Assembly (NCBI GenBank): GCA_001566295.1
Contig: KQ964251.1
Span: 687,838 to 751,837 of the forward strand
Length of the DNA stretch: 64,000 nucleotides
Source: Microdochium bolleyi
Lineage: Eukaryota; Ascomycota; Sordariomycetes; Xylariales; Microdochiaceae
Reading direction: 5' to 3'
Shown one piece after another: positions 1 to 10,962 of this stretch; the stretch's first letter is position 1; each line of letters starts with the position of its first letter. Position numbers and translations under genes: made by a program. The notes under the pieces are model-generated. The model made no database searches and was not told the origin of the DNA. It was given only the letters and a program-made list of their open reading frames with translations.

Positions 1-1923
1 CAAGCTTCTGCAAGAGGAAGCTCTTTAGGGAGATGCCACACGCGATAGGCGGGAAAACCCGTCCTTCTGGTGGCTGGCAACCGGCTGGGAGGAGAATTGC
101 TCGGTGCAGGTAATTTGTCGTTGGGCAAAAGGATGAAAGGGGCGTCCTCGATGTCAGGGCCCTCGATACTGTTGTCATTGTGCAGCTAGGATAAAAGGCC
201 CGGCTGATCGGGTCCAATGCGACCCCACGGAAATCTTCTTGTCGACTCCATGAGCACATCGTCCTGGAGCGGCGCAAGGATGTCGAGGCTGCAGACGGCC
301 CTGCTGCAGTGGTGCTGCGCCAGTGACGCGGGGCATTCTGGGCATACGGCAGCCGGCTGCCCGATCGTGCTTGGCTGGGTCTTGTTGGTGTTTCGCCGAC
401 GGGACGGTGCCCCAGCTGTTGAGTTTCGAGTTGTTGTCTGGACTCTGATCGACAGTGTCTGACGCGACACATACCAAGACCCAGCCAGGCGTGAATCGTG
501 CTGGCATGGGCGTGACTTACGACCTTGTTGTTGTTCGCAGCAACTACTTGAGGTAGACACTGCGTAATCCTGCACGAGGTAACCGCGACCTTCAATTGGG
601 CACCGCGCGTGAGGCCAGAGGGCAGTAGATAGCTGGGAGAGTGGTCCCGACCCGGACGGAGCAACCGGTGGGAGCGCACCGTATGAAGGAAGGCTGCGCC
701 AGCTCAGGCACGCCCTCGCCTCGCCCGCCCTCCAGAAACGAAGCCGCGTATCCGCTCTCGTTCGTCATCAGTGAGGGGAATGGTCCACACCTGGGATGGA
801 TGCGTCGGGACAGATACGCAGTTGCCAATGAGTGGACTGCCCGGGGCGGACGAGCGCTGCGTGCCGCCTTTGTTCCAGATCCCAGCCTCGGAGGCCACGC
901 AACTCTGTCTGCGTGGGCGGCTGCTTAAGGCCCGTTGGATCCGCCAGCCGCACGAAGCCATCGTGTCTTGCTTGTCCTTGTTGAGCCTTTGCTCGTAGCT
1001 CAAACATTCACCACTACATGTCATCCTGGCACCCAATTGCCCTCATCCTGGCTGTCACACGGGAGCTTCAGCTTGAGTGAGAGCACTGCACTGGCCCGGA
1101 GATACCCAGCTGGTGTAACCCAGCCCTGCCGTCGAGAGGCATCAGCCGCGAACGGCACACTAAGTACCTTAAGGCACAGTAGGTAGGACTTGGCCGAATC
1201 TGACGCTCGGGTCCCCGCCAATTCGAGACTTGGCATCTTTCCCGCTGCAGCAGCCAGCCTGAGCTCTGAGCTCTTGGTGCTGCACACTGCAGGCTGGCCT
1301 GTCGTTGCCAGGGTCAGACCACCAATCCACCCTCACATGCCACCGCTGTTGTAGCTGTTTTATACCTGGCTCCCATCCCCTATCTTTCCAAGGCTTCAAC
1401 AATTCCAGCCTGGCCTTTTCCTGTCCTTTTCCTGTCCTTTTCGTCCTTCCTCAGCTACGACGGGCACTGACCGTTGCAGCAGAGTCTGTTGTACAGAAAT
1501 CCCGCACACGCACGCCCAGCAACACCAAAGGCAATCGCAACTGGCAGAGTTGCGGACACTCTAGCCGCGTCCAAAACAGAAGGTCGCCGTCCAACCTGCA
1601 GTGTGCCCGCTGTTGGCCTCCAATCAAGCACCCGACCTGGAGGCCATCGTCACCTTCACGCCCAGCAGCCAAGCCGGCACCCATCTTTGACATCATCCAC
1701 TGCCGCAGAGTGCCCGGCCTGCCAGCCCACCCCACTGCACGCCCTGTCGGCGCCGTCACGCACCCAAGTCGATCCCTGGGCATAGCCTCCATCACGTCCA
1801 ATAGCGGCCACCCGCACGTCACCTTTCTGCGCCTCGAGCCCGTCATTCTGCACGCTACCTCGCCGGGGCCACGAAGATAAAGCACCCCAGACCCAGCAGC
1901 CAACCCCGCGCCAACTTCCCAAC
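1..1923. other. No gene recognised upstream of psd2
   Basis: No ORF here resembles a known family and I could not splice one together. From about 1300 the plus strand becomes rich in C and T, with repeated CCTTTTCCTGT runs near 1420-1445. That is typical of a fungal promoter and 5' leader, so the right half probably drives psd2. The left part, about 1-1200, is unexplained. Confidence 0.5.
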
Positions 1924-4900
1924 ATGGTCCGCATCATACCCTCGAGGCTCAAGGCCCGAGGCTCAAGCAACAACATCAACGCAGACAGCGCCGCCAACAG
2001 CAGAGACATCAGCCGAAGTGTCAGCCCTGCCAGACCACGCATCGACGCAGCCATGAACGAGGCAAGAAGAGACTCTGGCCTCGTGCTCAAGGTCACCGTC
2101 ATTCGTGTACGTACTGCTCCCAGCTAAGCTTCACAATAGCATGAACATCATTGGGTGCTGACAGCTTCTGTAGGGCAGAGACCTTGCAGCCAAAGACCGC
2201 AATGGCACTTCCGATCCGGTAGGCTAGACGACCGCTCCCCTCCAATGCATGTCGAGCTCAGGGCACGGTGACAACTAACCAGCTTGACCTCTTCCGCAGT
2301 ATCTGCAATTGTCGTGCGGCGAGTCGCGATTCGTCACCCAGTGCGTCCCGAAGACCCTCAATCCCGAATGGGGCCTCGTATGCACCGTGCCCATCAATAG
2401 CGTCGACAACCTGCTCCTGGATGCCGTGTGCTGGGACAAAGACCGGTTCGGCAAGGATTACATGGGCGAATTCGACCTGGCCCTCGAGGAGATATTCGCA
2501 GACGGGAAGACGGAGCAGATGCCGAAATGGATTCCGTTGAAGAGCAAACGGCCAGGCAAGAAGACCAGCGTTGTCTCTGGAGAAGTGCTGCTTCAATGCA
2601 CCATATACGACTCCACCAATAAGGACGCGACTGATGCTCAGATCTTGGAGAAGCTCCGCCAGCTTGCCTCTTCCAGCCTGCCCGAAACGGCATCCCAGAT
2701 GCCTACCCCAAGCATGACTCCTCGATTCGGGACCGGTGACGACTCCAGTCCTTCCCCACCTCTTGGGGCAGATGCCTCACCCGACGAGGAAGATGAAGAC
2801 TATTTCGACGACGAAACCCCGGAAGACGAAGATCCTACCAGGCCCGAGACGATAGAGAAGCGCAAGCGCCGACTCCGTGTGAAGGGACTGAGACGTAAGA
2901 AGAGAAATAACCAATTCGAATTCTTGAACGGAGGCAGTGATGTAGTCGGATTGGTCTTCCTTGAGATCCTACGCATCACCGACCTGCCTCCCGAGCTCAA
3001 CCTGACAAGGACAACCTTTGACATGGACCCCTTCGTTGTGGCATCCATGGGTAAAAAGACTTACCGCACAAAGGTTGTGCGCCACAACTTGAACCCCGTG
3101 TTCAACGAGAAGATGCTCTTCCATGTGCTGTCTCACGAGCAGGCGTACTCTTTCTCCTTCACTGTGATCGACCGCGACAAGTACTCTAGCAACGACTTTG
3201 TCGCTTCCGCTTCGTTCCCGATGCACGAGCTTATTGCGAAATCCCCTAAGGCAGATCCAGCTACTGGTCTGTACAATCTGCAGCCGCCAACAGAGTACGT
3301 GCCTGTGCAGAAGCCAGGCAAGCTTGCGAGGTTGGGCTTGTCAAGATCGTCATCCGCCACCAGCCTCAACAAGGGACGTCCGACCCTGTCCAAGACTCCC
3401 AGCTCGACCTCCCAACTCGATGGAGCCCTGCCAAGCAGACCCCCGCCCACCTCCGTACCAAGCTCCGGGCAGCTGCAGCTCGAAGTTCCTGTTCTAAACG
3501 CGGAGGTCGACAACGGTGTGGCGGACGCCGATGACTTCACCCCCTTCACGATCCCGCTGAAAATGAAGGATTGGGCAAAGTGGGAGGACAAGCACAAACC
3601 TGAGCTGTTTATCAGGGCCAAATACATGCCATACCCTGCGCTGCGGCAGCAATTCTGGCGAGCTATGCTGAAGCAGTACGATGCCGACGAGAGCGGAGCC
3701 ATCAGCAAAGTAGAGCTCGCAACCATGCTCGACACACTGGGGTCTACACTCAAAGAGTCGACGATCGATAGCTTTTTCAAGAGATTCTCCCACACAGCTG
3801 CGTCTGGGGAGGCAAACCTCACCATGGACGAGGCTGTGATCTGTCTGGAAGACCAGCTCGAGGCAAGGAGCAAATCTCCGCAGACAGCTGCTGCTAAGCT
3901 CAAGTCCATGGTACCGGATGCCAGCACAGTGAAGAACATGATCCCTGGCCTGAGTGGCCATGACAGCAATCTTGCGACTCCATCAGAGGAGGAGGGCTTC
4001 ATTCTTCCGGCTGCAGAGTCCACGGTCCACGGCCAGACACCCGGCACTGCCACACTGGTTGTTCCGGAACGTGGAAGCCCAGGGGCTAAGGGCGATCTAC
4101 TGGACCAGGACGATCTCGGCGCGGGCCGTGGCGAAGAAGAGCATCTCGTCGAGATTAGAGAGTGCCCTATCTGCCACCAACCGCGGCTGAACAAGCGAAG
4201 GGACCGCGACATCATTACACATATCGCAACATGCGCGAGTCAGGACTGGCGCCAGGTCAACTCTCTGATGATGGGTGGCTTTGTGACCGCGAGTCAAGCG
4301 CAGCGCAAATGGTATTCAAAGGTCATCACCAAGATCGGCTATGGCGGCTACAAGCTGGGCGCCAATTCCGCCAACATCCTAGTCCAGGATCGTATAACGG
4401 GGCAAATCAACGAGGAGAAGATGAGTGTCTATGTCCGCCTGGGCATTCGGCTCCTGTACAAGGGCATGAAGTCAAACCAGATGGAAAGCAAGAGGAGTAA
4501 GTATCTTTCGCAGCAAAGTCAGACCCATCGGAAACGTTCTAACATCTGGACAGTTCGCAAACTACTCAAGAGTCTCTCCATCAAGCAGGGCAAGAAGTTC
4601 GACGATCCCGAGTCCAAGTCTCAGATCGAAGGCTTCATCGCATTTCACAAGCTCGACATGTCCGAAGTACTGCTACCTGTGGAGCAGTTCAACAACTTCA
4701 ACGAGTTCTTTTACAGGGCTCTCAAGCCTAACGCGCGGCCTGCCTCTGCCCCAGACAACCCGCATATCCTCGTGTCTCCGGCAGATTGCCGCACCGTCGT
4801 GTTCAACAGCATTGACGATGCTACAAGTATTTGGGTGAAGGGACGCGAGTTCTCTGTTAGCAGTATCCTCGGCGACGCCTACCCCGAGGATGCCAAGCGT

Positions 4901-5565
4901 TACGCCAATGGTGGCATGGGCATCTTCCGTCTCGCTCCTCAGGACTACCACCGCTTCCACATTCCGGTGGATGGCATCCTCCGCGAACCCAAGCTGATTG
5001 CTGGCGAGTACTACACAGTCAATCCTATGGCGATCAGATCAGCTCTAGATGTCTACGGCGAGAATGTACGCGTCGTTTGCCCGATTGACTCGGAGATCTT
5101 CGGTCGCGTCATGGTCATCTGTGTCGGTGCCATGATGGTTGGCAGCACCGTCATCACCCGCAACGAGGGCGAAGAGGTCAAGCGTGCGGAAGAGCTTGGC
5201 TACTTCAAATTTGGAGGCAGCACGATTGTGCTCCTGTTTGAGGAAGGCAAGATGGTCTTTGACGACGATCTTATCGACAACTCGAGCAGTGCTCTCGAAA
5301 CTCTGGTAAGTTTGAAGCCTCGGTTCTTTTGGGGTGAGCTTAGTTCAAATAGAACAACAACAGCTAACAGTGACTTTTCCAGGTCCGTGCTGGCATGTCA
5401 ATAGGACACTCTCCTCACGTCCCGCAGCACTTGCCCGACAGGCGCAAGAATGCCCAGGACGTGACTGAGGCAGAGAAGGAGGAAGCCCACCGGCGCATTG
5501 TGGGTGGTGACGAGTCTGACGAGGGTGGCCCGAAAAACGTGCCGCTCGGTACCAAGATTATGTAG
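1924..5565 (+). CDS. psd2: Phosphatidylserine decarboxylase, C2/EF-hand (Psd2) type
   Basis: This enzyme decarboxylates phosphatidylserine to phosphatidylethanolamine on endosomal or Golgi membranes. The spliced model has exons 1924-2106, 2174-2218, 2300-4496, 4554-5305 and 5383-5565, giving 1119 aa. A first C2 domain begins near residue 52; exon 2 encodes GRDLAAKDRNGTSDP and joins to YLQLSCGE. A second C2 domain lies near residues 290-400 and an EF-hand loop (YDADESGAISKVEL) near 535. A Cys/His stretch (ECPICHQPRLN, then HIATC) follows. The catalytic domain is C-terminal, with GGST at 1029-1032; by family knowledge self-cleavage before Ser1031 makes the pyruvoyl cofactor. Intron 3 (4497-4553) is 57 nt, in frame and free of stops. 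The start ATG opens a conserved-looking leader into the first C2 domain. Identification is secure; exon edges are predicted. Confidence 0.93.
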
Positions 5566-6427
5566 AGAGACCACTGATGATACACGACTATGTCTTTGTT
5601 TTCTTCACGACATTTGATGACAAGAACATACTAAAATGGAGACAACATACAATACACAAACCATGGCACTTGAGAGAGCCAGTTATATGGAGCGAGCAGA
5701 TTCCTCGCGCACAGCTCTTGCTTTCCGAATTGAATTGCTCTGTGTTAACCTCGCAGTGGAGCATGTTGAAGATCTGACGTTGTGATGGGCATGCCGTTGC
5801 CAGGAGACGCGTTGGTTCCCCAGAGTGAGGCGGCAAGCTCAGGAGTGGCGCCTGGCTAGTCACCTTTCCAGAGTTTCGATTGCCCTTCTTTCGAGGGGTT
5901 CTACATGTGGAGAGTCACAGGCACCGCATGGAGCAGGCTTGTCATTTTCATGTTCGAGGCAAGGATGACGGGCGAGGGTGGGGTCCGCGGCAGCCCTGTC
6001 CGCCCGGAGTGGCCGTTGTTTGTTTAATTGCGCTGATGTCCCTTTTTGTTTACTTTGCCCCGCACAGCAGCCAATCAAGGATGTGCACATGCAAGGGTTC
6101 ACCCAATACACGTACCTCTTCCCCCCCTCGCTTGGACAGCGCGACTGGAAGAAGCACTTGTAGATTATCTTGCAACAGCCTTCGGTTCACACGATACCGA
6201 CTTCGGCTAGAGGCCGCGAGGACGAACACGACGCGAACAGTTTGAGCCGAGCACGCCGCCAATCTGCATACACGCTTTTCTACGAACCGAGGTCAGCCGA
6301 GACTCGACACCCGGCCATCAGCGACCCTCCTGCGCCCGCGTCGTGCACGCACACAGCAGCACATGGTTGTGAACAACACAGACAGCCTGCCACCACCACA
6401 GCCACCGCCGGCCGGCATCATCACATC
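5566..6427. other. Intergenic: psd2 3' region and promoter of the TinA-like gene
   Basis: No coding sequence is recognised. The first part is AT-rich and fits the psd2 3'UTR. From about 6000 it is GC-rich with ACGAACACGACGCG-type leader sequence before the ATG at 6428. Confidence 0.5.
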
Positions 6428-9268
6428 ATGGCTGCCGAGATGGAGAGCCTGAGGACGGCGTCCTTGTACATCAACAACCAGCTGCTCTCGCGGGGCCTGC
6501 TGCGCGACGGGCACAGCATCGACTTTGCGAACCCGTGCGGCGATGGCGGCGACGGCCTGCCCGCCGCGATGGGGCGGATCATGAGCGTGGTGAATGATCT
6601 GATATTGAAGCGAGACGTGAGTGAGCCAAGCTCCGAGAGAGTCTCTGCGAGCTGCGAAGCTCCTTTCCAGGAAGGTTAATGGAACGACGTGCTAACACAA
6701 GCGGGCTCCGAGAAACAGCGCGACGCCGAGCACCGCGAATCCCTCGCGAGCACCCTGCGCACACTGCGCGCCGAGACGCTGCGGCAGACGACCGACCACA
6801 CGCGGCAGGCGTCGCAGCTCGCCGACACCCAGCGCAAGCTCGACAGCGCCGAGGCCACGGAGCGCGCGGTGCGGACGCAGCTCCGGACCGCCGAGGCCAA
6901 CATCCACCGCATGAAGGACGAGATGCACAAGATGAAGACGCTGGTCGCGCAGACGCGGTCGAGCTGCGCGAACGAGGTCCGCAAGCGGGACCGGCAGATC
7001 GAGGCGCTCAAGAAGACGGTCACCGAGGCGGCCAGGGTGCGCGGCGGCGCGAGGAGCCGCGACGTGGTGACCATTAGCGTCACGGGGGACTTTGGCAGCG
7101 AGGGCGCCCAGGGGAGCGTGGGCGCGGGGGCCACGGCTGATGCCGAGTACAGCCTGCGGATGGAGACGAATGAGTTCCTCACGCGCTTGGCCCGCGGGCT
7201 GAGCGAGGAGAACGAAGGCCTGGTCGGCATCGTGCGGCAGACTGTGGATAGCCTGCGGGAGATGAGCGGCCTGGAGGCGGAGCTCGTGGGGGCCAGCGGC
7301 AGCTCCTCGGATAGTAAGGGTGCGGAGGAGCTGGCCTCGGAGCTCGAGACCATCATGGCGCACCTGCGCAACATCTTGACGAATCCGTCGTTTGTGCCGA
7401 TCGAGGAGCTCGAGGCGCGCGACGAGGAGATTGCGCGCCTGCGTTCCGGCTTCGAAAAGATGGAGACGCGGTGGAGGGACGCCGTCCGGATGATTGACGG
7501 CTGGCGCCGCCGCATGGGCTCCGGGGGCAGGTCTGTCGACATGGAGGAGCTCAGCATGGGCCTGAGGCTGAGCCCCGTGCGGCTGCGCGATGTCATGGTA
7601 GAGACTGACGACATCTCGGAGCAGGAGCGGGAGCGGGTGGCGGCCATGGAGTTGTCGTGCGTGCAGGAGGAAGACGAAGAGGAGGAGGAGCAGCAGCAGC
7701 CTATACCCGCGCACCGCTTGTCTCCGACCAAGAGAGCCCATAAAGTCACGAGGCAACCACTGCCACCACAACAACTACGTACGAGATCACCGACGCCTGT
7801 CGAGGCTCTCGAGCTTGTAGCAGCGGTGACGAGTCAGGACGAACCTGTCGAGGCGGTACCGTACGACGAAGAGGAGGATGATTCGGACGCGAGTAGCATC
7901 TATGACGTCGACGAAGACCTGCTTGACCTGGAAGAGGACGACGGGGCAGAAGAGCCGAACTTTGAGGTTCTCCAGGTGTCTACTGCCACGAACGCGTCGT
8001 CGCCTCCCTTGCCCGAGCGTCCGCAGCTGAGCCCGCTCAAGGACTCCTTCTCAGCCGGCAACAAGCAGCCAAGCGAAGAGCGACAGCAGCAGCCGTCTCG
8101 CAAGCGGGCCGGCGACTTTTCGGCGGCATTGCCAGATGAGCAGCACTCCAAGAAAGCTCCAGAGGACAGCAAGAAGCGAGAGAAGCGTGAGCCTGTCGCC
8201 CCGTCGACACGAACCACGAGGCTGTCGGCCCGGAGGTCCCTCGAGAAGAGCGTGGACAGCTTCGAGGTCGCGTACGAGAGCCCGCACTTTGGCAAGTCGA
8301 GCGAGAAGGCAGCTTCAGAACTTAGGTTGTTCTCGAAGCCTGCCGCTCCTGCGCTGCTGCCGTCAGAAAAAGCCAGGACGGCTACTGCCACGACGAGAGC
8401 CAAGCCGGCAGAGCCACCAGTACAACAAAAGAATGTGCGGAAAGCTATCCCTTCGAGGACAGCTGCAGTAGTGGAGGACGAGGAGGAGAAGCAAAGAGAA
8501 GGTCCTGCCGAAAAGAAACTCAGGAGAAGCCTTCCCGAGTCTGAGCCCGAGACTGAGGCAAGTCCAGAAGCTGTTGCGCCTCCTCTACCTGCTACAACTA
8601 GAACACAGCCAGCAGCACCAGCGCCAGCGGCCACGAGCAGTAGGAGCAACAAGGCACTGCAACCAGCCAAGGCCGAAGCAGCGCTGCCGGCCAAGGCTAG
8701 CCCGGCAGCAACCCAACAGCAGCATCAGAATCGCAGCCCAATACGCCCTCAGGGTGGAACCCGCCTGCTGCCGCCGCGGAGAAAGATGCCTGTCGTGCCT
8801 CAAAGTCCCCTGACCATGGAGGCCATCACGGCGAAGCTGGCAGCCTCCGAGCGCGAGGCCGACGCCGCGAGAGTCCGGGCCAAGCTCAAAGCCGCGAGAC
8901 TAGGGCGGAGAGGTGGGACAGCAGCAGCAGAGCCTGCCGCCGTGAGTCGGCCAGCCTCACCGGCGAAATCACAAGAGTCACCGAGGCAGTCTGCGGCCCA
9001 GTCCCCGATCAACATCACCGAGCCGACACAAGACGACAACGAGGCAGACGCAGCACTGGCCTCGGTGGTGCCGGAAGACAGGGACATGCTGGACGAGCTC
9101 ACGGAGCCGGAACAGCATAACAAGATCGAGGTGGTCAAGCGTAAGCGGGACAGGCGGCTGAGCCAGGCTACGAACCGGCGGGCATCGCGCCGGAGGAGCA
9201 CGCTGAGCCCCTGGGAATTGGAGAGCTTGATCACGGGCAACGTTGGGCCTGCTAGTCCTACCAGGTGA
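6428..9268 (+). CDS. TinA/ADIP-like coiled-coil protein
   Basis: Exons 6428-6616 and 6719-9268 give 912 aa. The N-terminus (MESLRTASLYINNQLLSRG, then a region rich in IDFANP and ILKRD) joins across the intron to RDAEHRESLASTLRTL. This matches what I recall of the fungal ADIP-domain family that includes the Aspergillus NIMA-interacting protein TinA, linked to spindle pole bodies in mitosis. Residues about 60-200 are a long coiled coil, and a second helical part reaches about residue 300. The rest is low complexity, with acidic runs, proline-rich segments and a basic C-terminus (KRKRDRRLSQATNRRASRRR). A microtubule-organising or mitotic role is inferred from family only. The splice acceptor was chosen because it is the only one giving LKRD-RDAE in frame. 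Confidence 0.72.
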
Positions 9269-10079
9269 TTGCATGTCTTGTTTGGAGTAGGAAAAGGTGG
9301 TGAGGAGGCTAAGGCTGGAGAATGGTTGAGGCGCTTGGGGTAGCATTCAGACGAGAGCGTGGCAGTCTTGATGTTATTTTTCCAAGATGCTGGAGGTAGG
9401 ATAGATTCAAGGGTTTTAGGCGAGCTAGAAGATACACCATTGTCTTTGTATTGATGTTCCAGGTTCAGGCCAGCCACGGTGTGAGCTCCTTTCCTAGTCT
9501 GGGCTGATTGCCTTGAGAGTGCCTTCCCTGCCATGTCGAGTCCAATCGAGCTTCACACCGCAAGATTGACACCGCACCTCTTCTGTCTTGCTCTGTCTCT
9601 ACCACTTCTGTCTTATATGAAGCACAAGGGTCCGCACAACACCTAACACGTCGTTCCTGCCCGGACGATCTCCTCCCGCGGGAGACTAGCCAGCCCATCG
9701 AGCCCTGGATGATGTCACATCGATCGATACCTTGAGGTATGCTCATCTCCTTATACTTTGATCAGGGGCTCACGGCGTGGCTGACACGATAATGAATTAG
9801 CCGAGGTCCGACCTTGTCGCCGCTCGTGATTGGCCCTGGCGAGGCGTTCTATGCCGCTTCTGGCAGTCTCTCTTTGCATGGGCAATGCTGCGATGCTGCC
9901 TTTGGACGACTCATCCTCAGGCCAAAATACGCATTTTGAGGTGCCGGAGCAAGAAAGAAGATTGTGGAGATGCTGTTTGCTGAGAAGGGGTGTTTCTCGC
10001 TCTGAAGTTCCACAATGGAGTCGACAGTGCCGGGGCGCAACATCAAGCCGCCACGGCGTGTTGCTCGGCACTTCTTGCC
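9269..10079. other. Intergenic, no gene seen
   Basis: This is the 3' flank of the TinA-like gene plus sequence with no convincing coding potential on either strand. Short ORFs here have no recognisable domain. Confidence 0.5.
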
Positions 10080-10359
10080 CTAGGGCTCCTCAAGGTCACT
10101 TGGTAGCAGTTTCCCCTTCCGGCTGGTGCCGGCGCCGACGTCCAGCAGCGACGCCAGGATGCGGGCGGGCAGGGGTCTGTTGCACGGCGGCTTTGGCGAG
10201 GGCGGCATCAGGGAGCAGCCCGGCGTCATCTCGACCTGCATAGCGCCGAGCTTGGGCCTTGGAGGGGAGGGCTTCAAGTGCTCAGTACAATATGCATATG
10301 TACCTGCCCATGGTCTCGGTGAGCACGTCGATCTCGACCCTCTGCATCCCGTCATGCAT
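10080..10359 (-). CDS. Doubtful small spliced ORF
   Basis: I do not recognise this product. On the minus strand a reading frame runs to 10304, where AG|GTACAT is a good donor. A 46-nt intron (10258-10303) ending CTCCAAG would join ETMG to RPKLGAMQVEMTPG and run to a TAG at 10080-10082. The start at 10359 (MHDGMQRVEIDV) is the first ATG I see. The open frame extends upstream through an AG acceptor-like site (CTCTTCGCAG, about 10498), so a further 5' exon is possible. GC-rich third positions favour coding. Against it, the product is short, lacks a known domain, and its 5' side would overlap the leader of the plus-strand hydrolase gene. Confidence 0.25.
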
Positions 10360-10962
10360 GCCCTCCCGGTCGAGCCCGAGGTGAGCAACAGAGCTCTGCT
10401 GCCGTCGAAACAAGGCACTGCTTCTCCCGCCCACAGCATGCGGAGGAATGATACGGTGATGCTTATCGCTGTCGCCGTTGCTCACACAGTTGTCCTGCGA
10501 AGAGGCAAGGCCGGAGAATAGAAAAGGTGCAGAGAGCCTTAGGCTTCCACAGACCGACTCTTTTTCTCTCTTCCTACTCTACGCTGTGCCTGGACACCAC
10601 AGCAACGAGACAGCATTTGGTTGCGCGCAATCAAAACCTCTGCCAGTGGCCTGGACTCGTCTCCTGTCTCTCCCTCTTCTTCTTCACCAAGGAACCTCTA
10701 CATCTCGCCTTGCAGAGAGCTTCTTGCTCACGGCAGATATCGCAAAAGACCGCCAGCCAGCTGCATCTCCATTCAAGCAAACTACTTACAAGACCATACG
10801 ACATCCAGCACGTTGTCAACCGTTCGCTCTCTTGTCTCTGGAATCCTCACACTCTCCTCACAGCCACTTCAGCTCAGCCAGACTGTCCGCACAAACCTCG
10901 ACACACACATCTACAAGAAACCAACGCCTTTACACAAAGTGGTGGGCCAGTAGCACCGTTCA
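10360..10962. other. Leader and promoter of the CECR5-type hydrolase gene
   Basis: From about 10560 the plus strand is dominated by TCTCTC and CTTCTTC runs, characteristic of filamentous fungal 5' leaders. No other gene is recognised apart from a possible 5' extension of the doubtful minus-strand ORF. Confidence 0.5.

Noticed and set aside
1305..1880. 191-aa plus-strand ORF before psd2
   Set aside because: Pro/Ser/Arg-rich translation of a CT-rich leader region; overlapping ORFs on the other strand look equally random.
3133..4215. 360-aa minus-strand ORF
   Set aside because: Antisense shadow of the psd2 coding frame; Ser/Arg/Leu-rich composition with no domain.
6676..7774. Two overlapping ~360-aa minus-strand ORFs
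   Set aside because: They mirror the GC-rich coiled-coil gene at 6428-9268, whose plus-strand frame is supported by splicing and family match.
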